Assembly: GCA_038214135.1 (NCBI GenBank)
Contig: JBBQSD010000060.1
Coordinates: 1-34,500, forward strand
DNA: 34,500 bases
Source: JANLSE01 sp038214135
GTDB lineage: Bacteria > Chloroflexota > Chloroflexia > Chloroflexales > Roseiflexaceae
Reading direction: 5' to 3'
The position numbers and the translations under genes were made by a program. The notes beneath the pieces are model-generated. The model saw only the letters and a list, made by a program, of their open reading frames with translations, did no database searches and was not told the DNA's origin. This document shows, piece after piece, positions 7,320-15,251 of the stretch. Positions within the stretch are counted from its first letter, which is position 1. Every line of letters begins with the position of its first letter.

Positions 7320-7940
7320 TTAGTTGGTCGGGATCGGCGGAAGAACAACCGGTGGAACAGCGCCAGTCGCCACAAGCAGGGCACCAATCACGCCACCAAG
7401 AATAGCAAGTGCCACGACCTGAACGAGCCAGGAAACCACCATGGTGATGATCGCCTTGTTCTGATCGAGGTTCATGCTTGAGCGAATGGAAAGGTAGCCA
7501 AGGTAAATCTGATAGATGCCAAGCGCTAGTGTGAGCGGTGCAACAAGGCAGGCCAGCAACGGAATGTTACCGATTGTGCCATTGATTGCAAGAATTGGTG
7601 CGAGGAATAACGAAATCGTATAGAAGACTTCGTCCTTGGTGCCGGTGCCACCCTGAGTCGTACCAATGTAATGGATCAGCGTCCCTGAGAGGAAGAACCC
7701 GACGAGCGGGAGGATAAATGCAGCAATACCGCTGATAATGCCACCGACTGGACCCATTGTGAAAACACCAACCAGCAACGAAATGATTGCACCAATCGCC
7801 GCTGCCGTGCCAACATACACAAACCCCTCACGTTGTCCGCCACGTCGCTCGAACTGCTCAAACGTCGCTACGCCCGGCTTGGTGAGCACCGTCACGCTCT
7901 GGTTAACCATCTCGGGGATTGAGACACCTTGGATCATCAT
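7320..7940 (-). CDS. Yip1 family integral membrane protein
   Basis: A 206-residue protein with about five hydrophobic segments: VGTAAAIGAIISLLVGV, GGIISGIAAFILPLVGFFLSG, TISLFLAPILAINGTIGNIPLLACLVAPLTL, LALGIYQIYLGYLSI, and VVSWLVQVVALAILGGVIGAL. The short soluble N terminus with a proposed amphipathic start (IPEMVNQSVTVLTKPGVATFEQFE) and the central ALGIYQIYLGYLSIR motif are typical of bacterial Yip1-domain proteins. Their function in bacteria is not established. Two ATGs occur in a row; GGGAG lies upstream at normal spacing. The gene is alone in its immediate strand block, separated by repeats from the PhaR-like gene and by ~270 bases from the J/TPR gene. Confidence 0.82.
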   Translation of the reverse strand: MMIQGVSIPEMVNQSVTVLTKPGVATFEQFERRGGQREGFVYVGTAAAIGAIISLLVGVFTMGPVGGIISGIAAFILPLVGFFLSGTLIHYIGTTQGGTGTKDEVFYTISLFLAPILAINGTIGNIPLLACLVAPLTLALGIYQIYLGYLSIRSSMNLDQNKAIITMVVSWLVQVVALAILGGVIGALLVATGAVPPVVLPPIPTN

Positions 7941-8126
7941 GATGAGTTCTCCCTTATAAGTGATGAAGGTCTCCGACGCTCAGGTGAGTATGTGAACGAT
8001 GTAGCTGGTTGCCTCCTTCTGTCGCAGAAACGAATGCTCTATCACTGGATGATGCCCAAAGAGAACAAGCAGGGGCACATCTCATTGCGCCGCTGCGTTG
8101 CCTAAACGCCACTGTAGGATGGCGCG

Positions 8127-8135
8127 AGTATAGCA
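8127..8135 (-). promoter_or_regulatory. Extended -10 promoter element upstream of the Yip1 gene
   Basis: On the minus strand TGC-TATACT forms an extended -10 with no convincing -35 box. It would give a ~180-base leader. The 7941-8212 gap shows no other feature I can support. Confidence 0.3.
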
Positions 8136-8212
8136 TAGTTCGTTACCAAGTGCGACAGATATCGTGCGCTATTGCCAAGAATCTATCGCACAACACGCCA
8201 ACATGTTTCATG

Positions 8213-9706
8213 TCACCCTGCGATCTCGTGTAGCACACGTTCAGCATCCCATTCAGGGCCACGTAATTGGGCAATCTGTGCCGCCGCCTCACCAGCCTGG
8301 TCACGTTTTCGGCTGCGCAGGCATGCTGCCACAATCTGCAGCAGTGCCCGTTGATCAGCGCTATCAACGGCAACCGCCCGTTGTGCATACATGATTGCTG
8401 CATCATTGGCACCCCGATCAAGCGCAATCGCCGCTAAGGCCCGCCAGGCAACCCCAATGTGTGCAGCAAGCCGAGTTGCCTGTTGCAGATGCGCCTCCGC
8501 TTCTGCTATGCGTTGTTGCTCACGGGCAATCAACCCTCGGCATAATGCAGCCAGTGCATCGGCGTGATCGAGTGCCAGCCCGCCAGCCCGCGCTACTTCC
8601 ATACCATTCAGCGCTTGTTGCAGCACATGGCTGCCCAATGAGAGTGGGTCATCGCTGGCGAGCAGTGCGATAACAAAGGCTCGCTGGGCCTCGGCGGAAC
8701 GAGGATCAGCGGCGATGGCTCTGCGCAGCAGCAGCAGTGCATCGCGTGGCATACCAGCATCCAAGTAGCCAAGCGCCTGACGCAACATTCCAGCCAACTG
8801 ATCAGCAGATGGATTGATGCCCTGATCCTCACGATATTCGGCCAGCACCGCTTCTTGCAATTGATGAAGCCCATCAAGCCGATTGCGGTCGATCTGCCCA
8901 CGACCAAATGCCTGCAGGATCGCGTCGTAGCGGGAACGGTAGCGTTCATCGCGCAAAATACGCTGGGCCAGTTCAACCTCACGCAGGCGAGAATCACGCT
9001 CTTCAGCCTGCAAATTGGTTGCTGTCAATATTGCTTGCTGCCGTTTGCCCGCCGCAACATCGATCTCCGCTGGTGTTGGTGAACGCGGTGCATAAAGCTG
9101 TGGATCATAGCGGCCCATGCGTGGGTCGATCCGCCCCCATTGCGGCGCAGGCGGGGTTTGTGGATGCAGATGTTCGGCGGTCAAGCCCAACAATGCATAA
9201 TAGTCAATCGGGTCGGTCGCTGGTGGGCCAGCATCGGGAAGTGTTGTTGGTGCATGTGGCTCTGGCGGGCGCGCAGTTCCACAATAGATACAAGCATCGG
9301 CTCCTGCTTCGAATGGTGCAGCACAGGCGGTGCAACGCACAACACCAAGGGTAGCCCGATCCGCACCCTGCTGAAGCTGATCATAGGTTTGCCGTAGGGT
9401 TGGGTCGGTCAATACGCGCCCAGCCAATTCAAGTAACTCCAATCGGCGGGCTGGTTCTGGCGCAAGGCGGCGCGGATCATCTGGAAAGATCGCCCGTAGT
9501 TGCCGATAGCGCCGCGCAATCGTGTGAATATCGGTGCTACGCTCTAGTTCGAGCAGCCGATAGAAATCCAGCCCGCGTGCAACTGCAGCAGCCACCTGCG
9601 GCGGCCCAAGATCCAACCCGCGGAAAAACCCACGCGACATCGAGCCACACGAGGTACAGATGCCATCGCTATCGAGTGGTGCAGCACAGGATGGGCATGT
9701 GTTCAT
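8213..9706 (-). CDS. Zinc-ribbon protein with two degenerate J-like domains and C-terminal TPRs
   Basis: A 497-residue, probably cytoplasmic protein. In order: zinc ribbon 1 (C4, C7, C17, C20); a J-domain-like helical hairpin at residues 47-112 (DFYRLLELE..ARRYRQL..LTDPTLRQTYDQL); zinc ribbon 2 (C125, C128, C139, C142); a second J-like region from 168 (DYYALLGL) with a long proline-rich insertion, ending RILRDERYRSRYDAIL; then TPR-like helices to the C terminus (LGYLDAGMPRDALLLLRRAIAADP, RGANDAAIMYAQRAVAVD). Neither J-like domain has the HPD tripeptide needed to stimulate DnaK, so a scaffold role is more likely than a co-chaperone role. ATG 9706 is favoured because AGGAA lies nine bases upstream; 9712 would be too close. 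The upstream FHA gene ends 13 bases before, which indicates an operon. Confidence 0.75.
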   Translation of the reverse strand: MNTCPSCAAPLDSDGICTSCGSMSRGFFRGLDLGPPQVAAAVARGLDFYRLLELERSTDIHTIARRYRQLRAIFPDDPRRLAPEPARRLELLELAGRVLTDPTLRQTYDQLQQGADRATLGVVRCTACAAPFEAGADACIYCGTARPPEPHAPTTLPDAGPPATDPIDYYALLGLTAEHLHPQTPPAPQWGRIDPRMGRYDPQLYAPRSPTPAEIDVAAGKRQQAILTATNLQAEERDSRLREVELAQRILRDERYRSRYDAILQAFGRGQIDRNRLDGLHQLQEAVLAEYREDQGINPSADQLAGMLRQALGYLDAGMPRDALLLLRRAIAADPRSAEAQRAFVIALLASDDPLSLGSHVLQQALNGMEVARAGGLALDHADALAALCRGLIAREQQRIAEAEAHLQQATRLAAHIGVAWRALAAIALDRGANDAAIMYAQRAVAVDSADQRALLQIVAACLRSRKRDQAGEAAAQIAQLRGPEWDAERVLHEIAG

Positions 9707-9719
9707 CCGCATCGATTCC

Positions 9720-10436
9720 TTATTCCTGAAGCCTGAGTGCCAGTTTCCCAACAACCAGGGTATCGCCATTGGTCAGTGTACGCGGCTGGCGGGCAGGCAA
9801 CCGTTGCCCATTGATCTGCGTGCCATTGGTGCTATCGAGATCCTCAACCATTACCTGGCCGCTGAGCACAAACAGGCGTGCGTGTTTACGCCCAACCCCA
9901 TTATCCAACGCGCCGTGCGGGTTCAGATCGATTTCGGGAAAGAATTGGCTGACTGGATCAGCCCGACCGATGGTTGCCTGAGTGGCTGCTGGCAACGCCA
10001 ATACCGCTCCCGTCGCAACAACCACCAATCGAGCCGGGGCCAGTGCAGACCGTGCCATAACAGGCGGCGTATAACTCGGTGGCGGAGGTGTGTAACTCGG
10101 CGCTGGTGGCGTGTAGCTTGGCGGCGGTGGAGCCACTGGCTGGGGCGGCGGGTAGGTTGGCTGGCGTGGCACACCCGCACTCGATGGCGAAGTTGGCACT
10201 GGCGCAATCGGGCGTGCTGGAGCGCTTAATGGAGCGCCACAGTTATCGCAGAATGCCTCGCCAAGCGTAGCCGGGGTTCCGCATTGCGCGCAAACCGGCG
10301 CACTACTGACCAAGGCCGGAGCGGGTTGAACAGGCGTTACCGCAGATCCAGCAACAGGAATGAGCATGGCACCACACTGATCACAGTAGCGGGCAGCCGG
10401 TGGGTTATCAACACCACATTGAGGGCAAAAGGACAC
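9720..10436 (-). CDS. Double zinc-ribbon FHA domain protein
   Basis: A 238-residue protein with two N-terminal zinc ribbons (C4/C7/C18/C21 and C49/C52/C63/C66), a proline-rich linker with SYTPP repeats (about residues 95-126), and a C-terminal FHA domain from about 150. FHA landmarks are IGR (156-158), GRKHARL (182-188), and DSTNGTQING (201-210), the usual phosphothreonine-binding loops. FHA domains recognise Thr-phosphorylated partners of Ser/Thr kinases; no such kinase is in the window. The start is a GTG at 10436 with AAGGAG six bases upstream, giving the expected zinc ribbon at once. Longer in-frame starts lack this. It is followed by the J/TPR gene, so the pair may form a phospho-dependent scaffold (inference). 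Confidence 0.85.
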   Translation of the reverse strand: MSFCPQCGVDNPPAARYCDQCGAMLIPVAGSAVTPVQPAPALVSSAPVCAQCGTPATLGEAFCDNCGAPLSAPARPIAPVPTSPSSAGVPRQPTYPPPQPVAPPPPSYTPPAPSYTPPPPSYTPPVMARSALAPARLVVVATGAVLALPAATQATIGRADPVSQFFPEIDLNPHGALDNGVGRKHARLFVLSGQVMVEDLDSTNGTQINGQRLPARQPRTLTNGDTLVVGKLALRLQE

Positions 10437-10496
10437 GTGGTTCTCCTTGGAAACTATTGATAGCGTGCTGATCGTGATACGAGGTGATATTGAAGC

Positions 10497-10555
10497 TTGT
10501 TGCAAGAGCACGGCATGGTATAATTCTAACTTAATATCGGCAGGTTCATTCGAAC
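10497..10555 (+). promoter_or_regulatory. Sigma70-type promoter and conserved leader upstream of the first C26 hydrolase
   Basis: TTGTTG (10497-10502), a 16-base spacer, and TATAAT (10519-10524). The following leader, TTCTAAC..TATCGGCAGGTTCATTCGAAC, recurs near 18922 in front of another plus-strand gene. It contains a small palindrome GTTC-ATTC-GAAC. It lies in the gap between divergent genes. Confidence 0.55.
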
Positions 10556-10599
10556 AACCTCGCCGCTGATCAATCGATTATAGAACCATTGTGAGTATC

Positions 10600-11328
10600 A
10601 TGCGACCATACATCGGCATCACCTGTGGCACCTTTTACGACCGTGATTGGTGTCCTCCATCACTCGGACACCGCAAAACCTATATTGACGCTGTTGTCGC
10701 CGCTGGCGGGGCACCATTCCTCATCCCGCCAATCGATGATCTGGAAACATTGCGTGCGCTGTATGAGCGTATCGATGGCCTACTCCTCTCCGGCGGTGGC
10801 GATATTCAGCCCCATTATTATGGCGAACAACCCCATCCAATGCTTGGTAATGTTGATCCAACCCGTGATTACGCTGAGATTCCATTAGCACAATGGGCGA
10901 TGGAAGATGGCAAACCAGTCCTTGGGATCTGCCGCGGTGCCCAGATCATCAATGTTGCGCTGGGTGGCTCGCTCTATCAGGACATTACCGCTCAGCTCGA
11001 AAGCGACCTCCAGCACGATCTTTCCTATGCTCGCCAGGATTGGACATACATGGCCCACGATTTGGAGTTAGCCCCCGATTCGCACCTCGCGGAAATGTTT
11101 GGAACCACCCGCTTCGCCACTAATTCGCTGCACCACCAATCGCTCAAAACGATTGCGCCAGGATTGCATCCGGTTGGCTGGGCACCCGATGGTGTTGTCG
11201 AAGCAATCGAGGGCAATAATGGCCATTTCCTGATTGGCGTGCAGTGCCACCCCGAAGCGCTGCAGGGTACCGCCGATCCACGCTGGCAGGCCCTATTCAA
11301 ACGGTTTGTGGATAGTTGCCGACCCTGA
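10600..11328 (+). CDS. Gamma-glutamyl-gamma-aminobutyrate hydrolase family protein (peptidase C26), copy 1
   Basis: A 242-residue class-I glutamine-amidotransferase-like hydrolase. The nucleophile C111 sits in LGICRGAQ, and the His-Glu pair is in VQCHPEAL near the C terminus. Other family marks are LLLSGGGDIQPHYYGE and NVALGGSLYQDI. Relatives such as PuuD hydrolyse gamma-glutamyl amides in polyamine breakdown, but many family members have unknown substrates and no puu-type genes are nearby. ATG 10600 starts the conserved MRPYIGITCG; an in-frame GTG at 10591 is possible. It is a paralog of the gene at 14385, with the same motifs and length. The histidine kinase gene lies between them on the other strand. 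Confidence 0.88.
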   Translation: MRPYIGITCGTFYDRDWCPPSLGHRKTYIDAVVAAGGAPFLIPPIDDLETLRALYERIDGLLLSGGGDIQPHYYGEQPHPMLGNVDPTRDYAEIPLAQWAMEDGKPVLGICRGAQIINVALGGSLYQDITAQLESDLQHDLSYARQDWTYMAHDLELAPDSHLAEMFGTTRFATNSLHHQSLKTIAPGLHPVGWAPDGVVEAIEGNNGHFLIGVQCHPEALQGTADPRWQALFKRFVDSCRP

Positions 11329-11348
11329 TTCCGTGTTATCCAGGGTAG

Positions 11349-11506
11349 GGGCGGTTCGCGAACCGCCCGCTCTGTCCATCATTGATCATGGTGGGCGGTT
11401 TGCGAACCGCCCCTACTGTGTCGCACGGTTCACCGCCGGGGGCTGAATGCGCGCATCGTGTATAGCGCCGCGTTCGCGAACCGCCCCTACTGTGTCGCAT
11501 GGTTCA
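11349..11506. repeat. Three copies of the GCGGTTCGCGAACCGC palindrome between convergent genes
   Basis: Copy 1 is the perfect 20-base palindrome GGGCGGTTCGCGAACCGCCC (11349-11368). Copy 2 is GGGCGGTTTGCGAACCGCCC (11393-11412). Copy 3 (from about 11468) has a decayed left arm. Copies 2 and 3 share a further downstream block, CCTACTGTGTCGCA(C/T)GGTTCACC. In copy 3 this block contains the TGA stop of the minus-strand histidine kinase. Confidence 0.85.
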
Positions 11507-14122
11507 CCTTGCCATCGCCCGTACGCGCACCAATGCCTGCACATCGGCCAACAGATCCTCACGGCGGTAGCGCCCTTTTTGAATGGAACGCTCAACATAA
11601 CCATTCAGGCGCAGGCGATCTTCTGGCGTCAGATCTTTGGCTGTTACAACAATCACCGGGATGTCGCGCCATGCATCATTGCGGTGCAGTTCTGCAGCAA
11701 AGCTGAATCCATCCATTTCCGGCATCATCAGGTCTAGCAGGATCAGAGCTGGTTGGGCTTCCGCCACCTGTTGCAGGCCAATGGCACCATTTTCGGCCTC
11801 GCGAACCGGCCAACCTTCCTTCTCCAACATACGGCGCATCATCTGGCGCGTGGTTGGGTCATCCTCAACCAGCAGAATATCGCTCTTCTGCTCTGGGCCG
11901 AGCTGGCGTAGAATGCCCAGTAGTTGCTCACGCTCGATTGGTTTACTCAAATAGGCCGATGCACCAAGCGCGTAGCCAATCCCCTGATCATCGAGCATGG
12001 TCAACATTACCACAGGGATAGTCGCCAGCACTGGGTCATCTTTCAGGGCAGAAAGCACCGCCCATCCATCCATATCGGGCATCATCACATCAAGGGTGAT
12101 CACATGCGGACGTAGCTCACGAGCCAGCCGTAGGCCCTCCGCTCCACCGCTCGCCATCGCAACTCGCAGGCCATCGCGGGTGAGCGTGCGCTCAACCTGA
12201 TCACGAACAATCGGATCGTCATCGATCACCAAGACCAGTGGCGGCACGCCATCCAATTGCGTTGCTAGTGCAACACCTGCACGGAATTCTGGGAGCAGTT
12301 GTTGGCCAATTGGTAGGCGCACGGTGAATGTTGTTCCAACGCCCAATTGACTCACCAGATCAATATCACCACCCATCATCTGGCACAACCGCCGCGTGAT
12401 TGCTAGGCCCAGGCCCGTTCCACCATAGCGGCGGGTTGTCGATGAATCGGCCTGAACAAATGGCTGAAACAAACGCCCCTGTTGCTCTGGCGTCATGCCA
12501 ATGCCTGTATCGGTTACATCAAAGATGATCATGGACGGGCCAACAACCATAGTATCGCCAGGCTCAGATCGATTCACAGGCTCGGGGCTGCCATACACGC
12601 GGCGCATATGCAGGCGGACAGTTCCATGTTCGGTGAACTTTGCCGCATTCGAAATCAGGTTTAGCAGCACCTGGCGAAGGCGCGTTGGGTCGGCCCAGAT
12701 CGTGCCTGGATGCTCGGGCAACACAATCTCAAAGGTATTGGCCTTCGCCTCGACCAATGGGCGGGTGAGTTCAACCACCTCACTGATCAGATCGGCCAGA
12801 ACAACCGACTCCAGGCTCAGTTCCATCTTGCCCGCCTCAATCTTCGAGAGATCGAGGATGTCGTTAATCAGCCCAAGCAGATGTCGGCCAGCCGCGTGAA
12901 TACGTTGCAGATCGGATGCCGCGCCCGCATTCCCATCCGATTCGGCATCTTCGCGGAGCATTTCGCTATAGCCAATAATCGCGTTGAGTGGCGTGCGCAA
13001 TTCGTGGCTCATGTTGGAAAGAAACGCGCTTTTGGCCTGGTTGGCCTGTTGCGCCTCATCACGGGCAAATTCGAGTTCGTGGCGGCTCTGTTCCAGGGTT
13101 GCGAGCATACGGTTGAATTCGCTGCCCAACCGCGATAACTCATCGTGCCCTTGTTCTGGTGCCCGTGCGCTCAGATCGCCGTGTGATCGCACCCGTTCGA
13201 CAACCATTCCAAGCCGTGCAATGCGGGCCAGCACCATACGCTCCAGCAGCAGTAGCGTCAGTCCAACCGATGAAAGGCCAGCCAATAACAACCCAAGCAG
13301 TTGCGTCCGCACACTGCGCTGCCCTTGCTGGTATATCTCCCTGTCGAGCGTCACCTGAAGAACCAGCACAGGATCACCAAGTAACCCAGCCACGCGTGCA
13401 TAGCCACCAATCAGCTGATCATTGATCGGGCGCGTCAATGGCTGGTAATCTGCGGTGAGCTGTGCTTGGGCAGCCCGCACATCGGCAGGGCGAGCTGGAT
13501 CATCCCAATTGTAGAACGCCAGATTTAGTTGGGCGGTTTTTGAAAGCCGAGCAACCTGAGCAGCATCAAGATAACGAGCCATAACAAGGGTTCCGCGTGG
13601 TGATGAACCACCGCTATTGGGCAGAATGGGCTCGGCTGCCAATAATAACGGGCCATCGGGAGTCGACACAACCCCTGTAAACCCACTCCCATAGATTGAG
13701 ATCGACCGATTCAATATTCCGTTAGCGGCAAGCTGGCGAAGAATCACATCTGGAATCGCACGATCCGCTATAGAATGGCGGCTATACAGAACCGATCCCT
13801 GCTGATCACCTATCACAACCAGGCTTATATTCAGCGATTGGAGAGCATCATCACTCAAATTTTGTTCGATGAATGCCTGATCATGGCTCTCGGCATAATC
13901 GTACATGAGATCCCAGAAGGCATAATCGCGTGTTGCCGTATCGAGGCCAGCGAGATCGACATTGAGCGCATTAACGGCTCGATCCACATTGCGGCGGGCG
14001 CTATTCGCCTCGAGCGCAGCGAAATCATTCAGCAGCACCGATGCCGATGCGGCTTCCAGAACGCCAATCAGCCCAAGCAATGCCAGGCTCACAATCAGTA
14101 CTGTTTTTCTGCGAAGTGTCAT
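11504..14122 (-). CDS. Hybrid sensor histidine kinase with CHASE4-like sensor and two receiver domains
   Basis: An 872-residue membrane sensor. In order: TM1 (about residues 8-30); a periplasmic CHASE4-like domain (DRAVNALNVDLAGLDTATRDYAFWDLMYDYAES.., to about 265); TM2 (about 272-293); HAMP (about 295-345); HisKA with phospho-acceptor H373 in MSHELRTPLN; a HATPase with N box (NLISNAAKFTEHG), DTGIGM (538-543), and GGTGLGLAI (567-575); receiver 1 with D678 (LDVMMPDMDG); receiver 2 with D797 (LDLMMPEMDG). All phospho-residues are present, so it should autophosphorylate and pass phosphate within the chain or to a distant partner. No response regulator is adjacent. The ATG at 14122 lies directly against an array of 7-bp repeats, so its translation start region is made of repeat sequence. 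The stop lies in another repeat. Confidence 0.93.
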   Translation of the reverse strand: MTLRRKTVLIVSLALLGLIGVLEAASASVLLNDFAALEANSARRNVDRAVNALNVDLAGLDTATRDYAFWDLMYDYAESHDQAFIEQNLSDDALQSLNISLVVIGDQQGSVLYSRHSIADRAIPDVILRQLAANGILNRSISIYGSGFTGVVSTPDGPLLLAAEPILPNSGGSSPRGTLVMARYLDAAQVARLSKTAQLNLAFYNWDDPARPADVRAAQAQLTADYQPLTRPINDQLIGGYARVAGLLGDPVLVLQVTLDREIYQQGQRSVRTQLLGLLLAGLSSVGLTLLLLERMVLARIARLGMVVERVRSHGDLSARAPEQGHDELSRLGSEFNRMLATLEQSRHELEFARDEAQQANQAKSAFLSNMSHELRTPLNAIIGYSEMLREDAESDGNAGAASDLQRIHAAGRHLLGLINDILDLSKIEAGKMELSLESVVLADLISEVVELTRPLVEAKANTFEIVLPEHPGTIWADPTRLRQVLLNLISNAAKFTEHGTVRLHMRRVYGSPEPVNRSEPGDTMVVGPSMIIFDVTDTGIGMTPEQQGRLFQPFVQADSSTTRRYGGTGLGLAITRRLCQMMGGDIDLVSQLGVGTTFTVRLPIGQQLLPEFRAGVALATQLDGVPPLVLVIDDDPIVRDQVERTLTRDGLRVAMASGGAEGLRLARELRPHVITLDVMMPDMDGWAVLSALKDDPVLATIPVVMLTMLDDQGIGYALGASAYLSKPIEREQLLGILRQLGPEQKSDILLVEDDPTTRQMMRRMLEKEGWPVREAENGAIGLQQVAEAQPALILLDLMMPEMDGFSFAAELHRNDAWRDIPVIVVTAKDLTPEDRLRLNGYVERSIQKGRYRREDLLADVQALVRVRAMAR

Positions 14123-14124
14123 GT

Positions 14125-14292
14125 AGCTTTCAGCTCTCAGCTCTCAGCATTTAGCTCTCAGCTCTCAGCTCTCAGCTCTCAGCTCTCAGCTCTCAACGAT
14201 AGGTGTTTGTACAAACAACGGCCATTGGAGGAATAGCAAGAACTTTCACCTGCACCAAAAAGCTGACGGCTGATGGCTGAGAGCTGACGGCT
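14125..14292. repeat. Inverted heptad-array element (copy 2)
   Basis: Ten 7-bp units at 14125-14194, eight of them exactly AGCTCTC and two variant (AGCTTTC, AGCATTT). These are followed by GATAGGTGTTTGTAC (14198-14212), which overlaps a perfect palindrome TGTTTGTACAAACA (14204-14217). A right array at 14261-14292 is in inverted orientation (AGCTGACGGCTGATGGCTG..). It lies between the divergent histidine kinase and C26 hydrolase 2. Confidence 0.85.
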
Positions 14293-14384
14293 CATACAAG
14301 TATACGTTGATCCACCAGAAGATCCTAGATAAGCGCGTGGTATCATGATTGCAGAACAGAGACAAATTGTTGTAGGAGTCGCCC

Positions 14385-15125
14385 ATGCCGCCCATCACCC
14401 GCCGCCCGATCATCGGGGTGCCAAGCGCGCGCTATGCCGATTCGTGGTACACACCAGCCAATGGCAACGCAATCAGCTACCTGCGAGCTATCGAAGCTGC
14501 TGGCGGAATTCCAGCGCTCATTCATCAAACCGCCGATCAAGATGTTGTGGATACGCACTATCAACACTGTGATGGCATCATCTTTGCTGGTGGAACCGAT
14601 ATTGATCCAATTCGTTATGCAGCAGCCCGCCACCCCAAGCTGGAAGCGCCCGATCCACAGCAGGATGAACTCGAACTCATGCTGGCCCGCCGTGCTATCG
14701 CCGATGGTAAACCAGTGTTTGGAATCTGCCGTGGCAACCAACTGCTGAACGTTGCGCTTGGCGGCTCGCTGTACCAGGATATCCCATCCGAAATCGCAGG
14801 CAGCCTGAACCATTCCAAATCAACCGACCAGCGCGATATGGCCTACCTTGCCCATGATCTCGAATTGACACCAGATTCGTGGCTGGCCGAGCGCCTTGGC
14901 GCAACCAATCTGCGGATCAACACCCTGCACCATCAGGCGTTGCGTACGGTTGCGCCCGGCCTGCGTGTGGTTGGCTACGCACCAGATGGCGTTGTCGAGG
15001 TGGTCGAGGGCACTGGCACGAGTTTTGTACTCGGTGTGCAATGCCATCCCGAAGAATTATGGGAGCAGGCCGATAGACGCTGGGCGCGGGTGTTTGCCGG
15101 GTTCGTTGAACGCGCTGCGGGCTGA
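14385..15125 (+). CDS. Gamma-glutamyl-gamma-aminobutyrate hydrolase family protein (peptidase C26), copy 2
   Basis: A 246-residue paralog of the gene at 10600. The nucleophile C115 is in FGICRGNQLLNVALGGSLYQDI and the His-Glu pair is in LGVQCHPEELWEQAD. It shares MAxLAHDLEL.PDS, NxLHHQxLxTxAPGL, and VGxAPDGVVE blocks with copy 1, so the two arose by duplication, but they differ at many positions and may act on different gamma-glutamyl compounds. The start ATG has AGGAG about six bases upstream. The TGA stop at 15123-15125 falls in the first bases of a dispersed repeat. As for copy 1, the substrate is unknown; a role in gamma-glutamyl amide or polyamine breakdown is only a family-level guess. 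Confidence 0.88.
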   Translation: MPPITRRPIIGVPSARYADSWYTPANGNAISYLRAIEAAGGIPALIHQTADQDVVDTHYQHCDGIIFAGGTDIDPIRYAAARHPKLEAPDPQQDELELMLARRAIADGKPVFGICRGNQLLNVALGGSLYQDIPSEIAGSLNHSKSTDQRDMAYLAHDLELTPDSWLAERLGATNLRINTLHHQALRTVAPGLRVVGYAPDGVVEVVEGTGTSFVLGVQCHPEELWEQADRRWARVFAGFVERAAG

Positions 15126-15233
15126 TGATCTTTTACTCTTTAATCGGGTATTGTCATCCGCACCATGCCCCGCTGAAGCCACGCGGCTAGGGGTGCATCG
15201 TCCCCTTGCCGCAGGCTGAAGCCTGCGGATGGA
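15121..15233 (+). repeat. ~113-bp dispersed repeat with IS605-like hairpin (copy A)
   Basis: It begins CTGATGATCTTTTA, then TTAATCGGGTATTG, GCTGAAGCCACGCGGCTAGGG, and the perfect hairpin CCGCAGGC-TGAA-GCCTGCGG (15209-15228). The same blocks in the same order occur inverted at 24270-24383. It lies between convergent genes. Confidence 0.85.
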
Positions 15234-15251
15234 GGGTGATCTATCCATCAC

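Noticed and set aside
14125..14194. Tandem array considered as a CRISPR-like array
   Set aside because: The unit is 7 bp with no spacers and no cas genes nearby.
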